DNA of 64,000 nt from contig JAJEKV010000051.1 in NCBI GenBank assembly GCA_021234155.1, forward strand, positions 3,655,370 to 3,719,369, in the 5' to 3' direction. The notes below the pieces were generated by a model. The model ran no database searches. It had not been told where the DNA came from and saw only the letters and a program-made list of their open reading frames with translations. Below are positions 1 through 11,414 of the stretch, piece by piece. Numbering within the stretch: position 1 is the stretch's first letter; each line of letters begins with the position of its first letter. A program made the translations under genes and the position numbers. This stretch comes from Isoetes taiwanensis. Lineage: Eukaryota > Streptophyta > Lycopodiopsida > Isoetales > Isoetaceae.

Positions 1-290
1 ATTACGTGTTCTTCATGGACAACGGTTGCAAAAATCTTTACATGATAAGCGTTTGAAGACAAAACATTCAAACAAGGAGATTTGGTTCTTCTTTATGATT
101 CGGTACAAAAATTTTTCGGGTAAACTCAAGTTTAGTTGGCTTGGCCCTTATCAAATTGTTCAAGTGGTTAGACCAAGTGTTTTTCCAACTTCGCTGAATT
201 AGGCGGCACTCCATTACCTACATTAGTTAATGGTTTTCGTCTCAAAGCATTTCATCACAGAAAGTGAACATCAAAACAGAGAGGCAGTTC
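1..290 (+). pseudogene. Integrase C-terminal tail of element A
   Basis: Translation across small frameshifts gives the integrase C-terminal region seen intact in element C: a segment with GDLVLLYDS, then GKLKF.WLGPYQIVQVV, then TPLPTLVNGF. This is the DNA-binding tail typical of non-chromoviral (Athila/Tat-like) Ty3 integrases, which end in a GKLK..W.GP module and have no chromodomain. It is truncated by the window edge and has at least three frame changes relative to copy C (17180-17526). Confidence 0.8.
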
Positions 291-441
291 AAGAATCAAA
301 CACCACGAGAAAGTGACTAGAAAGGCGGTGGAATTATATTATAGTGGAGATTTTTTTTACAAAATGTGGGCTGACCCGGCTATTTCGCTATGGGCTTTGC
401 CCTATATACAAAAAGCGGACTCGAGCCCTATCTACTAAGTC

Positions 442-636
442 CTAAGAGAAAAACCCTCTACTCGGGTTCGGGGCGAGAGGTGATGATGAGAGGAGATGGT
501 AGAGGTTACGCTCCGGATCGGCGAAGATGAGAACCACCTCCATCCGTTGGTCTTGGTCGGGATGTTGAGCCATCGGCACACCGGCCGTCCATGCGAATGC
601 CGCGGTTGTGGCGGCGCCCGAGATCGAACAATTCAT
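442..636 (-). CDS. Short antisense ORF of element A (64 codons)
   Basis: On the strand opposite to the element's genes, in the spacer after integrase, an ATG at 636 opens a short frame. It shares its start region, the EVVL segment and the YHLL...APNP end with antisense ORFs at the same place in elements B and C. Part of the N-terminal half is shifted by one base relative to copy C. It lies downstream of an antisense TATA box at 742-749. The function is unknown, and whether it is translated is an inference. Confidence 0.4.
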   Translation of the reverse strand: MNCSISGAATTAAFAWTAGVPMAQHPDQDQRMEVVLIFADPERNLYHLLSSSPLAPNPSRGFFS

Positions 637-741
637 CTTACAAGTGATCCACTCTCGGCGGTTAAATCGGCATGGTGCAATCTTCGTTCAAACCCGGCGG
701 CCATTTGGCGCCATCGGATGCCTTCGTTTCTCTCGGTTCGT

Positions 742-782
742 CTTATATAATAGCGAGGACCTCCTTGTCGGCGTGGACCAAT
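742..782 (-). promoter_or_regulatory. Antisense CCAAT and TATA boxes, element A
   Basis: Read on the minus strand, ATTGG (778-782) is followed about 30 bp later by a TATATAAG box (742-749). Both are at the same relative positions in elements B and C. The arrangement points away from the accessory ORF, towards integrase. Confidence 0.5.
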
Positions 783-1245
783 CACACAAATCGCCAGCGT
801 GTTTTGCAATGCAAAATTTGTTTCTAAAAAGGAGAATCTGTTCTCCGCGCATATCTAGCCATGGTACAAGCCGACACATTCCTTTTAATGATATCCCACC
901 GAGTTACCCGGCATTGAATGCCCTTCCTTCTTTCCGCCCGTCGAACATTAATGGGTGTCCTTTGCCATCTGTCACATCGATCTTTCTTTCCGTCTCATCC
1001 TCACCGTTCATTGCTTCTCCCTTACGTTTTTGGGGACTTAGCCAAATTTTTGTCTCTCAATCCCTTTCTTAGCATCTTTTGATTTTGGCATCATCAGCGG
1101 TTCTGTTTCACACTCTTCATACCTCTTAGCCTCGGTTATTAAGCCCTAAAACAAACCTTTTTCGTTCCTCTGCGCCTTCATCCTCAGGTGCTCGACTTTT
1201 TCGTCTTCGCCTTTGGCATCTCTCTCGGATTCGCAAATCATTCCC

Positions 1246-2780
1246 ATGGCTGCCCCAAGATTTTCTACACTTCAAGCTACAACTCCCAAGGATCCGGCTC
1301 TTTTTGCATCTGTATCCTTCTTGGCCCACTTTTCAGGTGAAGCCCTTGTTGGCCCCAATAAAAGTATTTGAGCGACACCGGCTTTACGAATTTTCTCAAA
1401 TGGAACTTAGGCTCCAAATCACGCCCGATTCGCAGCAATTCATCGCCAATATTGTTAACAGCCGCAAAGGAATTACACCGCGTGGTCGATGGCACCACTA
1501 TTTCATTGACTCAACACTTGATTTTACGAGGGTATTTCATATTCCCTTGCACACTCCTTGTGTATCATGAAGTGCGCTATCACGGGGATATTGATGTCCG
1601 CGAGTTTGGCGCACACGCTTATCCGCCAATGTCCATCGTCGACCAATATCGACAAAGCCTCATGAGACCTTTGTGAAATTTTGTGGCGCAAATTCACGGG
1701 GTATTCTATCAAGAACACCCATATCAATAAGCCTTTCTATAACACGGTCCTTCTTTGCTACACACTCCACGCACCACATAGATTGGCCCCAAATGATGTT
1801 CTATCGTCTTCTCCAAGAAATGGACCGCCTTGGGTACCACTTCCATTTACGAAGTTTTACGTGGGAGGGCACTTTCAAGCCCTCATCCGTCATTACTTCC
1901 CTCCCACACCACCAAATTCTCATACTTCCACTCGGCGGCTCCCTTCGGTCAATCACCAAGTTGGCACATCCGCCCATCTTCCCCTGGTCATGACCACAGT
2001 CCACACTCATGTCCTTTGTCTCTTCCCTCGCTACACCATCCACTTCACATCATTTTTCCCAAACCTCCCACACCGGGCAGCGGCCGGTTCCACCACCACA
2101 ACACCCTCGGCAATTGTTGTATCGGTATCGGCCGGGATGCTCAAGGCTGCTTTGCACTTAAGTTCTGAGGAATCCCAAGGCGGCTCTTATGGCGGGGTTC
2201 AGCAGGCACTTTTCGAGGCCTCGATGCAGTCCACCAAGACCTTCAAGCGCCCTTTGCCCAAGTTGCAACTTTGGAGGCCAAACTTCAAGACAAGCATGAA
2301 GCTCTCTTTACGGGCTCATGCGGATCTCAAAAGTACACAAGCTCAAGTCGACCAACTCGCTTGAGATCAGCGGGCTCGGCTCGGTCAGAAATTCAGACTC
2401 TATTGGAGCACAACAAGTCCAAAGCTGCTCTCCGAGTACCAAGGATGAAGATATTGCCAAACTCAATGCCTTGTACTCGGGGCTGTGTGTGAAAACTTCC
2501 GCACTCAAGTTCAAAATCTTTCAGCCGAGGCGCTCAAGTTGCCTCCTTTGGCTCGGCTTTCCTGGAACCTCTCGGATCACCTCTCTTCAAGATCGGAAAC
2601 TAGAGGTGCGAAGCGAAAATACCGATGGCGGAGATTGCGGGTGCTTCGTCTCAATACACAGGGAAATCTTCCTCCCGGGTCAATCCTTCTCGAAAGCGGG
2701 TCCGTGACGATCCGCCTCCTACTTGAAAAGGAAAATAGGATCCGTGATCTCGAACAACAAGTGCGGCAAGCTATTGATCG
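1246..2780 (+). pseudogene. Accessory ORF of element A, N-terminal half (interrupted by element B)
   Basis: The frame opens at ATG 1246 with MAAPRFSTLQA, matching the starts at 6329 (B) and 18452 (C). It carries the ERHRLYEFSQME segment, the GYSIKNTHINKPFYN segment and then the coiled-coil region, ending at LEKENRIRDLEQQ before element B. Frames 2 and 3 alternate through many single-base indels. No known family was recognised. By position it corresponds to the extra or env-like ORFs of other plant Ty3 elements, but no signal peptide or membrane segment is evident. It resumes at 13823. Confidence 0.7.
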
Positions 2781-3350
2781 TGTTTTGGAGTGCGGGTTCG
2801 GGAACTCTGGAAGGCGACCCCTGTGAGGACCGATGGATCTAACGGGGAGAGTCCGGGGGGACTATGTCCACGGGGATTTCTTTGAAAAGAAAAAAAAGAA
2901 ACGAGAACAAATGAAAGAAAGGTGATAAGCTTCCTTGATATCAATGATGAAAATACATGAGCTCATAATAGAGAAAAGCGAAAGGAGACAAGACTCAAAA
3001 CTCATCTAAAACTTATGAGCTAACTCTACTCATATATATAGTACAATGGCCTTGGGCCCAATATAGACACTCGACTGATCTCGGTGCCGACTCTGGAAGG
3101 AGGCCCGATTTCTGAGGAATGTTGGCGGTGCCTCTTGAAGTGCCTAGAATCCACGGCCGGCCGACGGGCGGTGGACGGGCCGTCACTTGTCCGAGCGGGC
3201 GCCTCTTGGCCGAGGAGCCAAAGGCTTTGATTGCGTGCTGCTTAGTCTTCGTGGATGCTTGGATGTCGACCCGTGGTTGGCCCGAGGATCTTTGAGCTTG
3301 ACCTGGTCGGCGTATGCATGAATAGTCGTACCGGGAGGCACAGACTAACA
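2781..3350 (-). repeat. 3' LTR of element B
   Basis: Bounded on the plus strand by TGTTTTGG and GACTAACA, the reverse complement of a TGTTAGTC...CAAAACA LTR. It is internally flanked at 3351 by the C-rich complement of the polypurine tract. A TATATATA box lies at about 3031-3039. It matches 13246-13822 closely except in GC-rich patches. Confidence 0.9.
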
Positions 3351-6329
3351 CTCCCCCCACCAAAGCGACACTCGAGTGAAGAAAAGGAGGAAGGCGTTTG
3401 AGGGCGGGAAGCCATCAGTCCGAAAGTGATCCTCCCGGGAGTGAGGGCCAGGCTCCATTATGGTACTGGCTGATGAGATCTTGGCGTGATTGAAGAGCTT
3501 GAGGTGTGTCTTGGCCAAGGGCGGGATCAGCATCAATAAAAAACGAGGCGTACCATGTCTTCAAGTCGGCGTGGCATGCGTCGAAGAAATGTCTTACGAC
3601 ACTCCATGAGGAGAGAGGAGTCGAAGGCCAAAAGCAGCGGCGGCATTTGGATTGCGATGAAAAAATGGGGACATTTGCCGATTTAAAGGAGCTGAGCAAA
3701 ATGCATTTGAGGGCAGCGCAAAATCTGCTTGAAGATGGACGAAGGATCGAGGTGAGGTGGGGCGTTACGCAAGAAGGTGTTGAGACCATGAAGCGCATCC
3801 AGCGGTTTGTTGCCAACCACGCTCATTAGCAATGTAAATCCAATTTGTGGTGTTGTCGAGTAGCACCTTCTTCCCAATGTGATCGGCGAACAAAGCGTGG
3901 ATCCCATAGGAGATCCGTCGAGATCACGAGGTGGTGTCCGGCTGCATGACCATCCATGACCTTGGTCCAAAAAGGAAGGCGCCAATCGAAAGTCGAGGAA
4001 CACCGGGCGTGGAGGTACACCCAGGGAAGCATAGGGAGAAGGAACCATGCCCGTGGGCGTGGGTTCTTGGCGATCTCCACGAATTGATCGACAAGATGCG
4101 GATCCGGTGCGACACCGGCGATCCCAAAGAGAAGCGAGAGGCTGAGAGTTGGCAGGAGGGCTATCCCATCACCGTGGGGACCGTCTTGCTATCCAACGAG
4201 CACAGAAGCGATGATTGTAACCAGCGAGAGGTCTTTGCATATAGACTTGTGCATAAGGAAGATCTTCGGGATGTCAGAGATACTTCGATTTGTTGCAGCG
4301 CTTCGCTTGCCGAGAGATAAATGATTTGCAAGCTCGGGCATGTACTCGATGAAAAGTTTGGGTACGGCGGGATCCCAAGATAGGGATTGTTATCTGAAGC
4401 ACCCATTGCGCAGCGGTGGGGTCACCACAGAGCAGTTGGCGTGGCCCATTGCCAAAATTTTTCTGTGTATCACCCGGATAGAAATCATGAAAAATATAAG
4501 CCATGGGCTGAACCGCGGAAAAAGTGAGAAAGTCGGGATGAACACGGTGTATGAGAGATCAAAGACAACAAGGGCACAACACAACCCTTTGTCTTCAATG
4601 GGAGTTACGGCCAAATCGAGAAAAATCAGCCACTGCCGATGGGATATCCACGGGGCCATCAGCTGCGTGCCACTTTGAAAGGAAGAGGTGGCGTCGAGCA
4701 ACCACATAATCATGATAGCAGGAGGGAGCTGGGAAGTCCAGCGGCATTGCGTGAAGAATTGAAGTCCAGGCGTCAAGTTTGGTTTGAGCCTCATCCCATG
4801 GTGAATAACTTCTTTGCGAAGCGTTGTTGAGATCACGGATCCTATTGTCCTTTTCAAGTAGGGCGTGGACTGGTCACGGACCCGCTTACGAGAAGGATTG
4901 ACACGGGAAGAAGATTTCCCGGTGTATTGAGGCGAAACCGCGGCAATCTCCAGCGTCATCGAGTATTTTACGTTTACGCACCTCGTAAAAGGCGATCTTG
5001 AAAGAGGTGATCGAGAGGTACGTGTAGAAAGGCTGAGCCGTCAAGGAGGCAACTTGAGCATCTCGGGCTGAAAGATTTTGAACTTGAGTCGAAAGTTTTC
5101 ACACGGTTAAAGTACAAGGCATTGAGTTTAGCAATATCTTCATCCTTGGTACTTTCGGAGAGCGACTTTGGACTTGTTGTGCTCCAAGAGAGTCTGAATT
5201 TGGTTGGAGCTGAACTGCTGATCTACTTGAGTTGGCTGACTTGAGCTTGTGTATTCTTGAGATCCGCATGAGCCTGTAAGAGAGCTTCATGCTTGTCTTG
5301 AAGTTTGGCCTCAAGGTTGCAACTTGGGGGGATTGCGGCTTGAAGGTCTTGGTGTCTTGCCCTCGAGGCCTCTAGTGCCCGTTGAACCCGCTCATAAGAG
5401 CGTCTTGGGATTCTCAGAACTTAAGTGCGGCGGCTTGAGCATCCTGGCGATCTTGATACAACAACCCAGCGAGGGTGTTGTGGTGGTGGAATTGGCTGTT
5501 GCCTGGTGTGGGAGGTTTGTGAAAAATGGTGTGAAGTGGATGGTGTAGCGGAGGAAGAGACGGTGACATGAGTGTGGTGTGGTCATGACCGGGGAAGATG
5601 GGCGTGATGTGCCAACTTGGTGATTATTTGGAAGGGGGGCCGAGTGGAAGTATGAGAATTTGGTGGTGTGGGAGGGAAGTAATGGCGGATGAGGGCTTGA
5701 AAGTGCCCTCCCACGAAACTTCGAAATGGAAGTGGTACCCGGCGGTCCATTTCTTGGAGAAAACGATAGAACATCATTTGGGGCCAATCTATGTGGTGCT
5801 TGGGTGTGTAGCGATGGGACCAGGTTATAGAAAGGCTTATTGATATGGGTGTTCTTGATAGAATACCCCGAGGAATTTGGCGCCACAAAAAATTTTACAA
5901 AAGGTCTCATGAGGCTTGTCGATATTGGTCGAGACGATGGACATTGGCGTGATAAGCGGGTGCACCAAACTCTGTGACATCAATATCACGTATAGCAGAC
6001 CATGATACACAAGGAGTGTGCAAGGGAATATGAAATACCTCAGAAATCAAATGTTGAGTAAATGAAATAGTGGTGCCATCGACCACCGTGGTGTACCCTT
6101 GCGGGCTGTTAACAATATTGGCGATGAAGCTGGCGAATCGGGCGGGATTTGGAGCCGGAAGTTCCATTTGAGAAAATTCAAAAGCCGGTGTCGTTCGGCG
6201 ACATCTTTATTAGGGACCAACAAGGGCTTCGCGGGAAAGTGGGCGTCAAGAAGGATCTGAGATGCACAAAAGGGCGGATCCTTGGGAGCGGTGAGCTTGA
6301 AGTGTAGAAAATCGTGGGGCAGCGACCAT
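3351..6329 (-). pseudogene. Accessory ORF of element B (frameshifted)
   Basis: Start codon at 6329, opening MVAAPRFSTLQA. It runs the full length to the polypurine tract at the 3' LTR, colinear with element C 18452-21462. Recognisable blocks are the N-terminal domain (WRQIPRGILSRTPISI in a shifted frame, and HIDWPQMMFYRFLQEMDR near 5790), a coiled coil (about 4990-5330) and the C-terminal domain with PMLPWVYLHARCSS and GPRSWMVMQ blocks near 4000. The many single-base indels could be decay or consensus error. The function is unknown, and it is the least readable of the three copies. Confidence 0.7.
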
Positions 6330-6794
6330 GAGAATGATTTTGCGAAGCGGAGAGATGCCAAAGGCGGAAGACGAAAGTCGAGCACGGAGGATGAAGGCGC
6401 AGAGGAACGAAAAGGTTTGTTTTAGGGCGCACAATTGGAGGTGAAGAGGTATGAAGAGTGTGAAACAGGAATCGTTGATGATGCCAGGTGTCAAGAGATG
6501 CGAAGAAGGGGATTGAGAGGCAAAAATTTGGCTAAGTCCCCAAAAACGTAAGGGAGAAGCAATGGACGGTGAGGATGAGTCGTGAAAGAAAGATCGGATG
6601 TGACAGATGGCAAAGGACACCCATTAATGTTCGACGGGCGTGAAAAGAAGGAAGGGCATTCAATGCTGGCAACTCGAAGTGGGATATCATTAAAAGGAAT
6701 GTGTCAGAAGGTACCATGGCTAGATATGCGGCGGTAAAACAGATTCTCTTTTTAGAAACAGCCTTGCATTGCAACCACGTTGGTGATTTGTGTG

Positions 6795-6837
6795 ATTGGT
6801 CCACGTCGACAAGGAGGTCCTCAGTTGGCTATATAAG
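6795..6837 (+). promoter_or_regulatory. Divergent (antisense to element) CCAAT and TATA boxes, element B
   Basis: ATTGG at 6795-6799 and TATATAAG at 6830-6837 lie on the plus strand, opposite to the element's genes. A CCACGTCGACAAGGAGG spacer between them is conserved in element A (with changes) and in C. A short plus-strand frame starts 114 bp downstream at 6951. Confidence 0.55.
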
Positions 6838-6950
6838 ACGAACCGAGAGAAAGGAAGGCATCCGATGGCTTTCGGTATAATTTCTTTGCTGGTTTTGAGC
6901 GAAGATTGCACCATCGAATTTTAACTGTCGGGGAGTGGATCACCCGTAAG

Positions 6951-7124
6951 ATGAACTATGCGGATCTCGGGCGCTGCCACAACCGTGGCATTCGCATGGA
7001 TGGCTGGTGTGCGGGATGGCTGAACATCCCGACCAAGACCAACGGGATGGAGGTGGTTCTGCACCCGGTTGGGATCCGGGGGCGGAGAACCTCTACCATC
7101 TCCTCGCATCACCTCTGCTCCTAA
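6951..7124 (+). CDS. Short antisense ORF of element B
   Basis: ATG 6951 opens a frame whose first 22 residues (LGRCHNRGIRMDGWCAG block) are nearly identical to the element C antisense ORF (CHNRGIPMDGWCAG). After that it is shifted relative to C near the TNGMEVV segment, but the frame stays open to 7124. It has two or three cysteines and a WCAG motif, and no family was recognised. Independent presence of the block in B and C, downstream of a conserved TATA box, is why it is listed. Confidence 0.4.
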   Translation: MNYADLGRCHNRGIRMDGWCAGWLNIPTKTNGMEVVLHPVGIRGRRTSTISSHHLCS

Positions 7125-7299
7125 CCGGAGTAGAGGGTTTTTCTCTTAGGACTTAGTAGATAGGGCTCGAGCCCGTTTTTATATATAGGCGGTGCCCATA
7201 GCGGAAATAGCTGGGCTGCGCCCACATTTTGTAAAAATTCTCCACTATAATATAATCTACCGCCTTTCTAGTCACTTTTACGTGGTGTTTGATTCTGGA

Positions 7300-8523
7300 A
7301 TTGACTACGTGTTGGGATGTTCACGTTACGTGTCTTTGAAATGCTTTGAGGCGAAAACCATTAACTAATGTAGGTAATGGAGTGCCATCTAATTCAATGA
7401 GTTGGAAAACACTTGGTCGAACCACTTGAACAATTTGATAAGGGCCAAGCCAGCGAAACTTTAGTTTACAGGAAAATTTTGTACACGGAATCATAAAGAA
7501 GAACCAAATCTCCTTGTTTGAATGTTTTTGTCTTCAAGCGTTTGTCATGTAAAGATTTTTGCAAGCTGTTGTCCATGAAGAACACGAATATAAGCATCCC
7601 TGCGAAGTTCATCCAAGCTGTTCTAATTGATAGACCCGTTCTTTGAGAGCATTTGGTGGATTATGAAGCGTGCTTGGTTGAAACCGGAGTGTTGGAAGAA
7701 TGAATTCAAAGGGCATGAGAGCTTCGACCATAAACCAATTTAAAAGGAGTGTGACCCGTAGCAATCTTGAAACAAGTATTGTAGGCCCAAAGAAGCTGTA
7801 GGAAGTTTTGTGCACGCCAATGCGTGCGGGAAGCGTCACAAATTTTCTTGAGAATGGTGACCGAGTTTTGTTGGTGCTTTCGGCCAACCCATTGCCTTGA
7901 GGATAGTAAGGTGTGCTCTTGTGATGATGTATCAAGAGATAATCCGTCGACTCTTTGATAGTATGATTGATGAAATGAACACCACGATCAGCGACCCAGC
8001 TCAGGTGGGGCGGCCGAATCAGCGTGATGATTTGTTGATAGAGGACTCGGGGCATTGCTTGCGGCGGTGTTGTCCGGAAGTGCACAAGCTTCCGCCCATT
8101 TGGTGGCGAGTCGGTGAGAACGGGGATGTATCGAGACACGAAGTGTGCCAGGAGGGTCGATAGGTCCCACAAAGTCCATTCCCCATTTCTTTGAAGGGAG
8201 TGGCGTGGCGGCCGGCGTCAAGGGAAAGAGCGTCCACGGGCGTGGGGCGCCCCACCCGCCGGCAAGCGTCACACGCGTCTTGGCGTGGCGTGAGCATCTT
8301 TGAAGAGCGTGGGCCAATAATACCCGGCAAAAGAAGAATTTTTGCGTGCCGTGGTGTCACCATGAAAATGACCACCACCGAGGCCTTGATGAGCTTCTCG
8401 AACAATGTCCGGAACTTCATGAGGGAGAACACTGGCGTCGAAGGATGGTGTCCTTACCTTTTTGTAGAGATGTCCAGGCAACCATGGTGTAGTCACGGAC
8501 CTCGGAGAAATTGATGGCGGCAA
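7300..8523 (-). pseudogene. Integrase of element B
   Basis: Reading from 8523 down: a zinc-binding N-terminal part (LPHEVPDIVREAHQGLGGGHF), the core with a WGMDFVGPIDPPG-type first-Asp block, VADRGVHFINH (second Asp) and NGLAESTNKT (Glu), and the C-terminal GDLVLL and GPYQIVQVV tail ending near 7300. Integrase inserts the cDNA into chromosomal DNA. The core D,D,E residues are recognisable, but the coding frame switches several times, so this copy could not make the enzyme as written. Confidence 0.85.
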
Positions 8524-8559
8524 GGATTGTCTCTTGGCGGGGAGAGGCGTCTCATCTTA

Positions 8560-10110
8560 CGGTGGAAGAGCACACGTGAGGAATGCTGCTGAAAATCATG
8601 GAACCAATGTGGTGTTGCCGTGACTAAAAAAGTTGAGCATCGGGGAAGGCGTCACGAGACTCTGTTGCGGGATCATCCGTGTGGATGCGTGAAAGATAAT
8701 CCGGAACAACATGAGATTTACCCGACCTTATGAGCGATTTCAAAAGGAGCAAATTCTTGGAGAAGAAGGACCCAACGAGCAATGCGACCCGTGGGCGTGG
8801 ATTTGTTGATCAAATAGAGAAGTGCTTGATGGTCCACAAAGAACTTGATTTGACTGCCCAAAAGGTAATGGCGGAGCGTTGGACCACGAGAAAATGAGAC
8901 CCAAAGCTTCGCGCCCGGTGGCGAGAATAGTTGCTTCAGCCGAGAATTGAGTTTTAAATTTGGCGAGCGAATTGGTTTATCGATTAATGCGCATCATATT
9001 CTTGAGAAAGAAAAACGGCCAATAGCAAACGCCAGACATCGACATGAGCGTGAAAGGGCTTGTCCCATTGAGGAGGAACAAGGACGGTGCTTGAGTAAGC
9101 AAAAGCTTCATTTGTTGGAAGCGACTTCGCTGGGAATTCAAGCCCGGTGGATTAAGTCACCCGTGAGTTTATGAATGGGATGCGCAATGGTGCGGTCCAG
9201 GTATGAAGGTGGAGTAATAATTGACCTTCCCTAGGAAAAAGCGTGTCTCTTTGATATTTGGTGCTTGAGCTTTTAGCACACTGGCCCGATTTTGGCGGGG
9301 ATCGGTGGTGATTCTGCTGGCGACAACATGGCCTAACGAGAACACCGAAGTGGCATAAAAGGTGCATTTTCGGGATTGAGACTAATTGGGACTCATCACA
9401 TTTCACGAAAGGCGAGTTCCAATTTATCCAAATGGTCAGCCATGGGCTGTAGGCGGAGAAGTCATCTTGAAAAATTTGCAAGAAGGGATTTTCCTTCATG
9501 AAATCATGAAAAGCAGAGAGCATGATCGTTGAAATGTTGAAGGAGAGTTGGATAATCCAAAAGGAACCACCTTGTAGGCAAAAGCCCTACGGGGTGGTGA
9601 AAGTGGTCTTGAGTTGATCAGATTCTTTGATGGAGATCTGATTGTAGCGGAAGAAACCATCCATAAAGGAGTACATCTCATGTCCGACCACTTCTTCCGA
9701 ACTTGGTGCGTGAAGGGAAGTGGAAAATGATCCGCCTTTCAGGTGGCACGATTGAGTTTAGATAGTCTACTGCACGCGGATCTTACCATTGTGCTTAAGG
9801 GCAATGGCGATAGGGCTCACCCATTGAGAATGTTTGACCTCATAGATCAAACTGCGGCAAAGGAGTTTGTCAATTTCTTGGACGCGATCCGCGGTAATTA
9901 GGGTTGAGCACATCTTTGTCGTTGCTCGGGCGTGCATCAGATTTGGTAGGAATGGTGAGTTCCCCAAGCTTTTGTTGATTCCCCGGATCTTTGTAACTCC
10001 GGCGAAAATGTGTTTGAATTTTTTGAGCAGTGGCGGCCCCCAATTACGATAAGGGGCCGGAAGGTGTGCAAAGCAATACGGACGGAGTTGATTGTTGCCA
10101 ACATCCACAA
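8560..10110 (-). pseudogene. Reverse transcriptase and RNase H of element B
   Basis: Reverse transcriptase blocks read from 10110 down: RVQEIDKLLCRSLIYEVKHS, SQWVSPIAIALKHNGKIRV, MYSFMDGFFRYNQI (about 9660-9700), VPFGLSNSPSTFQR (about 9590) and IFQDDFSAYS (about 9450, the catalytic DD). The RNase H region around 8720-8990 has LGSQIKFFVDHQALLYLI and ARWVLLLQEF blocks, readable in copy C at 15945-16060. The MYSFMDGF...YNQI form is typical of Athila/Tat-like Ty3 elements. Multiple frameshifts. Confidence 0.85.
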
Positions 10111-10560
10111 TTTCGACTTGAGAGTGCGAATATGGGGTATGACTTCAGTATCTGGACAATGTGTGCGGGAGGTTGGAGCATGACCGGATCGTGGCACTTT
10201 GCGTGTAAAAAAAGAGGTTGCTCGGTGTCATCTAGCGTGGTTGCTTCATGGCGGCGTGTACATCGGCAGGAGGTCTTTGGAGTGTCCCGTATCTGAAAAG
10301 TGATCAACAGCGTTGGATTCGATTGCAAGGAGCGGGTAGGGTCAAGCAAGGCAGCCACGACTGGTCACGATCAAAGTCATTTCTCCCCAAGGATACGCAT
10401 ATTGAGGGGATGGAGGGATGCTGGTAGCCAGGGTAGCACGAACTTGATAAATATTCGGCGTCTTTAATCGATTAATGCGAGAGAGGGTTCGCATTGTCAG
10501 CGGAAATGATCCGGCCTGTTTGCAAGTCCATTGTAGCATTGAGATGACCATCTGTGATGA

Positions 10561-11283
10561 CTAAGCGGTCCGCGTGGCCCGATAATGGATACTCTTTGCC
10601 TGGCGGAGAAAGGGTCTCCCCACCCGGCATTTCATAGTCACCGGATCTTCACCCGGCTTTCCAAACTCCAAATTCCATGGGAAAGCGGAGATCACCAATG
10701 TTGATGTGTAGAATAGGTGTGGCGCCTTGAGGTCTCGTGATATGGCCATTAGCCAATTTGATGTCATATGGGGACTAAAGAGTTGTGTGATGCCCATTTG
10801 TTTCGCGGAGTTTGTCCGTGATGAGATTGACCGCACTACCTCCATCGATTTGAACATGGTTGACTTGCTGATTTCCACCGTTGCATGGACCGTGGGTGTA
10901 GAGGTAGCCACGCCCCAACTAAAGCGGTGGGGAGTGGTAAGCTGGTCCTTGAGAGCGGGGACGAGTTTTAAAATGGTTGCCAAGCTTAAAGGAATTTTGA
11001 TCTTGGCAAGCTCCTCTTGGAGTTCGAGAGGTACATGAGAAAAAGGATCCGCTGGTTCCACTGGTGCGGGAGTGCGTGGCAGGGAAGCAGCAACTTCTTT
11101 GAGTAAGTCAACCTCGGCGGCTATATTGGGATATGTCTGAGAGCGTGGAGGTTGAGATGTTGAAGGTGGATCGTGTCTTTGTTGAGCTCGAGTGGTGGCA
11201 TGAACATTTGCCAATGTGCGGCCTTCAGCGGCTTGCATGAGATTCAAAATGCTTTGTCGAACTTTGGGCATGACATTTGGCAT
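10561..11283 (-). pseudogene. Protease region of element B
   Basis: The frame of 240 codons includes a linker (ELQEELAKIKIPLSLATILK, LVPALKDQL) like the gag-protease linker of Athila/Tat elements. Around 10800-10860 a shifted frame reads DGGSAVNLITD, an aspartic protease DGGS active site. The protease would mature gag and pol. The frame changes right at the active-site block. Confidence 0.65.
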
Positions 11284-11414
11284 GAGCTTTTCTAAGTCAG
11301 GTGCAAAGTGAACCTTTTTTTCGTCCTCATGAGGAAGGGTGTCAACTGCAAAGGCAGGTTGCGTGTCCTTCGGAAGAATAGTGAAGGGGCGTGATGCCTT
11401 GGTGCGGCGTGAAA

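Noticed and set aside
3506..4959. Plus-strand proteins of 100-190 codons in the B accessory region
   Set aside because: They are antisense shadows of the accessory ORF, whose minus-strand reading is supported by alignment to A and C.
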